From contig NZ_FOWP01000011.1 in NCBI RefSeq assembly GCF_900115475.1, positions 62,001 to 126,000 of the forward strand: 64,000 nt of DNA. Direction: 5' to 3'. Below, piece by piece: positions 60,475-64,000 of this stretch. Numbering within the stretch: the stretch's first letter is position 1; each line of letters begins with the position of its first letter. The translations under genes and the position numbers were made by a program. The notes beneath the pieces were generated by a model, which searched no databases, had not been told where the DNA came from, and saw only the letters and a program-made list of their open reading frames with translations. Source of the DNA: Ectopseudomonas composti (lineage in GTDB: Bacteria > Pseudomonadota > Gammaproteobacteria > Pseudomonadales > Pseudomonadaceae).

Positions 60475-62163
60475 TCAGGCAGCTTGAGCGCTGGTGACCA
60501 TCTTGCGGGCGTGGGCCAGGGATTCCTCGGTCAGGTCGACGCCTCCGAGCATGCGGGCGATCTCCTCGACGCGGCCGCTTTCGTCCAGTTTGCTCACTGC
60601 CGTGGAGGTGGCGTCCTCACCGCGACGTTTGTGTACGAACAGATGTTGGTGGCCTTGCGCGGCGACCTGCGGCAAGTGGGTGACGCACAGCACCTGACCG
60701 CGCTCGCCGAGGCGGCGCAGCAACTGCCCGACCACTTCGGCGGTCGGGCCGCCGATGCCGACGTCCACTTCGTCGAAAACCAGTGTCGGTACGCGTGAGG
60801 TCTGTGCAGTGATCACCTGAATCGCCAGGCTGATACGTGACAGCTCACCGCCGGAGGCGACCTTGGCCAGGCCGCGTAACGGTTGGCCGGGGTTGGCGCT
60901 GACCAGAAACTCGACCATTTCCAGGCCGCTGGCATGCGGCTCTTCACTGTTCATCGCCTGCAACTGAATGCTGAAGCGCCCGCCCGGCATGCCCAGTGCC
61001 TGCATTTCCTGCTCCACGGCGGCAGACAGACGCTCGGCGGCATTGCTGCGTAGCGAGCTGAGTTCCGTGGCCTTTTCCTGATAGTGGCGCGCGTAGGCGG
61101 CCAGTTCCTCGGCCAGGCGTTCGCTGGCCTGGTCGTCGGCATTGAGCCCTTCAAGCTCCTCGAACAATTGCTGCTGCAGGGCAGCCAGTTCGGCCGGTTG
61201 AATACGGTGTTTGCGCGCCAGGGTATAGATGGTGTCCAGACGCTCTTCGAGAAACTGCTGACGCTCCGGGTCGGCGTCGAAGTGATCGAGGAAGCGATTC
61301 AGCTCGCCGACGGCTTCTTCAACTTGGATCTGCGCACTGGCCAGCAGATTGCTGGCTTCGTTCAAGGCGCCGCCCTGGCCGCCAAAGGTGCCCAGGCGGT
61401 TGAGGCTGGCGGTCAGCGCCGACAGCACGTTGCCGGCATCGCTCTCACTGCACAGCTCGAGCACCTGGCGACAAGCCGCCAGTAGTGCTTCAGCATTGCT
61501 CAGGGCCTTGTGTTCCTGTTCCAGCTGCTCCAGCTCATTGTCGCCCAGCGCCAGATTTTCCAGCTCCTCCAGCTGATAGCTGAGCAGTTGGTGGCGGGCG
61601 CGCTGTTCATCGCCCTGGCTGGAGATGCGCTCCAGCTCGTTGCGTGTCTGCTTCCAGCGTTGCGCGGCGAGCTGTACTTGGCGCGCCAGGTCCTGGCTGC
61701 CAGCGTATTCGTCGAGCAGGCGACGGTGGGTGTCGGTCTTGAGCAGCGACTGATGTTCGTGCTGGCTGTGGATATCGATGATCAGTTCGCCAAGGGCCTT
61801 GAGATCAGCCTGTGGACAGGGGCTGCCGTTGATATAGCCGCGCGAGCGGCCTTCAGCGGTGATCACGCGGCGCAGGATGCACGGGGCGTCCTGATCTTGG
61901 TTGTGGCCTAGGTCGCGTTCGGCGAGCCAGCTGCGGGCTTCGGGAATGTCCGCCAGGTCGAAGCTGGCAAGAATGTCCGCCTTGTCACTGCCTGGTCGCA
62001 CCACGCCGCTGTCGGCGCGATCACCCAGGCACAGCCCGAGGGCATCGAGCATGATCGACTTGCCGGCACCGGTCTCGCCGCTGATGGCGCTCATGCCGGC
62101 ATCCAGCTCGAGATCCAGGTGGTCGACGATGGCGTAGTTGTGAATGGACAGGTGCACCAGCAT
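60475..62163 (-). CDS. recN: DNA repair protein RecN
   Basis: A 562-aa SMC-like ATPase acting in double-strand-break repair. The N-terminal half-head has Walker A GETGAGKSIMLDALG (about residue 30). A long coiled coil with arms runs through about 150-380. The C-terminal head has signature VASGGELSRISLA and Walker B VFDEVDVGIGG. The start ATG at 62163 lies 24 bases from a LexA box (62187-62202), so SOS induction is expected, as in E. coli. Confidence 0.96.
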   Translation of the reverse strand: MLVHLSIHNYAIVDHLDLELDAGMSAISGETGAGKSIMLDALGLCLGDRADSGVVRPGSDKADILASFDLADIPEARSWLAERDLGHNQDQDAPCILRRVITAEGRSRGYINGSPCPQADLKALGELIIDIHSQHEHQSLLKTDTHRRLLDEYAGSQDLARQVQLAAQRWKQTRNELERISSQGDEQRARHQLLSYQLEELENLALGDNELEQLEQEHKALSNAEALLAACRQVLELCSESDAGNVLSALTASLNRLGTFGGQGGALNEASNLLASAQIQVEEAVGELNRFLDHFDADPERQQFLEERLDTIYTLARKHRIQPAELAALQQQLFEELEGLNADDQASERLAEELAAYARHYQEKATELSSLRSNAAERLSAAVEQEMQALGMPGGRFSIQLQAMNSEEPHASGLEMVEFLVSANPGQPLRGLAKVASGGELSRISLAIQVITAQTSRVPTLVFDEVDVGIGGPTAEVVGQLLRRLGERGQVLCVTHLPQVAAQGHQHLFVHKRRGEDATSTAVSKLDESGRVEEIARMLGGVDLTEESLAHARKMVTSAQAA

Positions 62164-62186
62164 GGCGAACGCTCCCGAATTGATGT

Positions 62187-62202
62187 CTGGTTATTTATAC
62201 AG
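62187..62202 (-). promoter_or_regulatory. LexA (SOS) box
   Basis: CTGGTTATTTATACAG fits the gammaproteobacterial LexA consensus CTG-N10-CAG with an AT-rich centre. It stands 23 bases before the recN start, inside the divergent recN-grpE region. Confidence 0.88.
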
Positions 62203-62236
62203 TGTTTTTTCTTTCTCTGGCAATCCTCTCTATCGC

Positions 62237-62267
62237 CCCTTGAAACCTGTGGAATTGACACCATATA
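62237..62267 (+). promoter_or_regulatory. Heat-shock (RpoH) promoter of grpE
   Basis: CCCTTGAAA at 62237-62245 and CACCATAT at 62259-62266 are spaced about 13-14 bases apart, matching the sigma-32 pattern. About 54 bases before the grpE start. Confidence 0.8.
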
Positions 62268-62320
62268 GGCGGCAGGAGCGCGAGTCGGTATCGCGCCGGT
62301 TTTTTCGAGAGGAGAAAGGC

Positions 62321-62890
62321 ATGGCTGACGAACAGACCCTGGATACGCAGAATCCCGAGGCGCAGGCGGCAGAAGCTGTGGCGCCTGGTGACGACCTGGC
62401 TGCTCGCGTGCAAACGCTGGAAGAGCAACTGTCTACTGCGCAGGATCAGTCGCTGCGCATGGCTGCCGATCTGCAGAACGTGCGTCGTCGCGCCGAGCAG
62501 GACGTAGAGAAGGCACACAAGTTCGCGCTGGAAAAATTCGCCGGTGACCTGCTGCCGGTCATCGACAGCCTGGAGCGCGGCCTGGAGCTGTCCAGCCCTG
62601 ACGATGTATCGATCAAGGCCGTGCGTGAGGGTATGCAACTGACCCTCAAGCTGTTCCACGACACCCTGGCTCGCTACAACCTGGAAGCCATCGACCCGCA
62701 TGGTGCGCCGTTCAACCCGGAGCACCACCAGGCCATGGCCATGGAAGAAAGCGTTCATGCCGAGCCGAATTCGGTGCTCAAGGTGTTCCAGAAGGGCTAT
62801 CTGCTCAACGGTCGTCTGCTGCGTCCGGCCATGGTCGTGGTCAGCAAGGCGCCAATGACGCCGCCGCCGAGTATCGACGAGCAGGCTTGA
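62321..62890 (+). CDS. grpE: Nucleotide exchange factor GrpE
   Basis: A 189-aa co-chaperone that releases ADP from DnaK. An N-terminal disordered acidic stretch precedes the long dimeric coiled coil (LAARVQTLEEQLSTAQDQSL to RRRAEQDVEKAHKFALEKFA) and the C-terminal beta-domain with HHQAMAMEESVH and GYLLNGRLLRPAMVVVSK. The strong GAGGAGAAA site sets the ATG at 62321. dnaK follows after 99 bases and has its own RpoH promoter that overlaps the grpE stop. Confidence 0.96.
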   Translation: MADEQTLDTQNPEAQAAEAVAPGDDLAARVQTLEEQLSTAQDQSLRMAADLQNVRRRAEQDVEKAHKFALEKFAGDLLPVIDSLERGLELSSPDDVSIKAVREGMQLTLKLFHDTLARYNLEAIDPHGAPFNPEHHQAMAMEESVHAEPNSVLKVFQKGYLLNGRLLRPAMVVVSKAPMTPPPSIDEQA

Positions 62891-62913
62891 AATAAGCCGA
62901 AACGACCCCATTT
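62886..62913 (+). promoter_or_regulatory. Heat-shock (RpoH) promoter of dnaK
   Basis: CTTGAAA at 62886-62892, 13-base spacer, CCCCATTT at 62906-62913: an essentially perfect sigma-32 promoter. The grpE stop TGA (62888-62890) is part of the -35 element. Confidence 0.9.
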
Positions 62914-62940
62914 TTAAGTCAAGCGTTTTAGTGCTGCCGG

Positions 62941-62958
62941 CGCCTGAGAAACGAGGCG
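62941..62958 (+). other. Leader hairpin before dnaK
   Basis: CGCCT and AGGCG arms around an 8-base loop, 31 bases before the dnaK ATG and downstream of the RpoH promoter. A small structure in the dnaK 5' leader; its role is unknown. Confidence 0.4.
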
Positions 62959-62989
62959 ACGGAAAAATCAAAGTTTCGGGAGAACATTC

Positions 62990-64000
62990 ATGGGCAAAAT
63001 TATCGGTATCGACCTGGGGACCACCAACTCCTGTGTCTCCATTTTGGAAAATGGCAACGTCAAGGTAATCGAGAACGCCGAAGGCGCGCGTACCACGCCG
63101 TCCATCATCGCTTACGCCAACGATGGCGAGATCCTCGTTGGCCAGTCGGCCAAGCGTCAGGCGGTGACCAACCCGCACAACACCCTGTATGCGGTGAAGC
63201 GTCTGATCGGTCGTCGTTTCGACGAAGAAGTCGTGCAGAAAGACATTCAGATGGTGCCGTACAAGATTGCCAAGGCGGACAACGGTGACGCCTGGGTTGA
63301 AGTGAACGGCCAGAAGATGGCGCCGCCGCAAATCTCGGCTGAAATTCTCAAGAAGATGAAGAAGACCGCCGAAGATTATCTCGGCGAGCCGGTCACCGAA
63401 GCGGTCATCACCGTTCCGGCCTACTTCAATGACAGCCAGCGTCAAGCAACCAAGGATGCCGGCCGCATTGCTGGTCTGGACGTGAAGCGCATCATCAACG
63501 AGCCGACTGCGGCTGCGCTGGCCTATGGTATGGACAAGGCCAAGGGCGACCACACCGTGATCGTCTATGACCTGGGCGGCGGTACCTTCGACGTGTCGGT
63601 GATCGAGATCGCCGAAGTCGACGGTGAGCATCAGTTCGAAGTGCTGGCCACCAACGGTGACACCTTCCTCGGCGGTGAAGACTTCGATATTCGTCTGATC
63701 GACTACCTCGTCGACGAATTCAAGAAAGAAACCGGCATGAACCTCAAGGGCGACCCGCTGGCCATGCAGCGCCTCAAGGAAGCTGCCGAGAAGGCCAAGA
63801 TCGAGCTGTCCTCGAGCCAGCAGACCGACGTCAACCTGCCGTACATCACTGCAGACGCTAGCGGTCCGAAACACCTGAACGTGAAGATTTCCCGTTCCAA
63901 GCTGGAGTCGCTGGTCGAGGATCTGGTGCAGCGCACCATCGAGCCTTGCCGCATTGCGCTGAAAGATGCTGGTGTCGATGTAGGTTCTATCAACGATGTG
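62990..64000 (+). CDS. dnaK: Chaperone DnaK (partial, 3' end outside window)
   Basis: The first 337 residues of the Hsp70 chaperone; the reading frame runs intact to the last base. Nucleotide-binding domain motifs: GIDLGTTNSCVSIL at the start, AVITVPAYFNDSQRQAT, INEPTAAALAYGMD, VYDLGGGTFDVSVIEI and TFLGGEDFD. The substrate-binding domain is beyond the window, where dnaJ would be expected. A GGGAG site precedes the ATG. It works with GrpE (upstream) and ClpB (also in this window). Confidence 0.97.
   Translation, partial: MGKIIGIDLGTTNSCVSILENGNVKVIENAEGARTTPSIIAYANDGEILVGQSAKRQAVTNPHNTLYAVKRLIGRRFDEEVVQKDIQMVPYKIAKADNGDAWVEVNGQKMAPPQISAEILKKMKKTAEDYLGEPVTEAVITVPAYFNDSQRQATKDAGRIAGLDVKRIINEPTAAALAYGMDKAKGDHTVIVYDLGGGTFDVSVIEIAEVDGEHQFEVLATNGDTFLGGEDFDIRLIDYLVDEFKKETGMNLKGDPLAMQRLKEAAEKAKIELSSSQQTDVNLPYITADASGPKHLNVKISRSKLESLVEDLVQRTIEPCRIALKDAGVDVGSINDV

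Noticed and set aside
62195..63874. 559-codon minus-strand frame across grpE and dnaK
   Set aside because: Spans two known genes and two promoters; no ribosome site.

Overview
The window reads as chromosomal DNA of a Pseudomonas, probably of the P. mendocina / P. oleovorans / P. stutzeri side of the genus. The evidence is the high G+C, the gene content (proB-creA, mqo, ackA-pta-slyD, clpB, lldR/lldPD-dld, smpB, ratA-rnfH, omlA/bamE-fur, recN-grpE-dnaK) and Pseudomonas-style dispersed palindromes. The species call is inference. I see no rRNA, tRNA, insertion sequence, integrase, prophage or CRISPR array.

Layout. 1-6.8 kb: proline synthesis (proB), creA, malate:quinone oxidoreductase, a YajG-like lipoprotein, small proteins and an acyltransferase. 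6.9-9.6 kb: an AT-rich accessory block with a membrane-anchored orphan on the + strand and a convergent two-gene operon of unknown function on the - strand. This is the least explained part of the window. 9.8-19.6 kb: small zinc-ribbon and DUF2007 proteins, a SRAP/YedK protein lacking the usual histidine, a chemoreceptor, an M48 lipoprotein protease, a GDT1/TMEM165 manganese exporter behind a yybP-ykoY-type riboswitch, rsmC, a 2-hydroxyacid dehydrogenase, a LysE exporter and a thiolase. 19.7-28.8 kb: a fatty-acid/ester uptake module (acyl-CoA ligase, DUF1302, DUF1329, MalT-type LuxR regulator). 28.9-34.9 kb: TetR, alpha/beta hydrolase, PF10118 protein, AraC, metallo-beta-lactamase-fold hydrolase and two tandem OmpA lipoproteins. 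35.2-41.1 kb: a two-gene signalling operon, a CHASE-PAS-PAS hybrid histidine kinase with three receivers and a REC-PAS-GGDEF-EAL protein. 41.1-47.9 kb: acyltransferase, pta-ackA, DUF3565, SlyD, glutathione peroxidase and nitroreductase. 48.0-50.6 kb: clpB. 50.8-56.5 kb: the lactate operon lldP-lldD-dld with divergent lldR. 56.5-64 kb: smpB, SNF transporter, ratA-rnfH, bamE/fur, recN and grpE-dnaK (dnaK runs off the window).

Regulation is unusually legible. Heat-shock (RpoH-type) promoters precede clpB, grpE and dnaK. A LexA box lies in the recN-grpE divergent region. A perfect 19-bp palindrome in the lldP-lldR gap fits LldR. The GDT1 leader contains two mutually exclusive helices downstream of an aptamer-like fold. 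Together the window links lactate/acetate/malate oxidation, ester and fatty-acid use, envelope maintenance and stress response.
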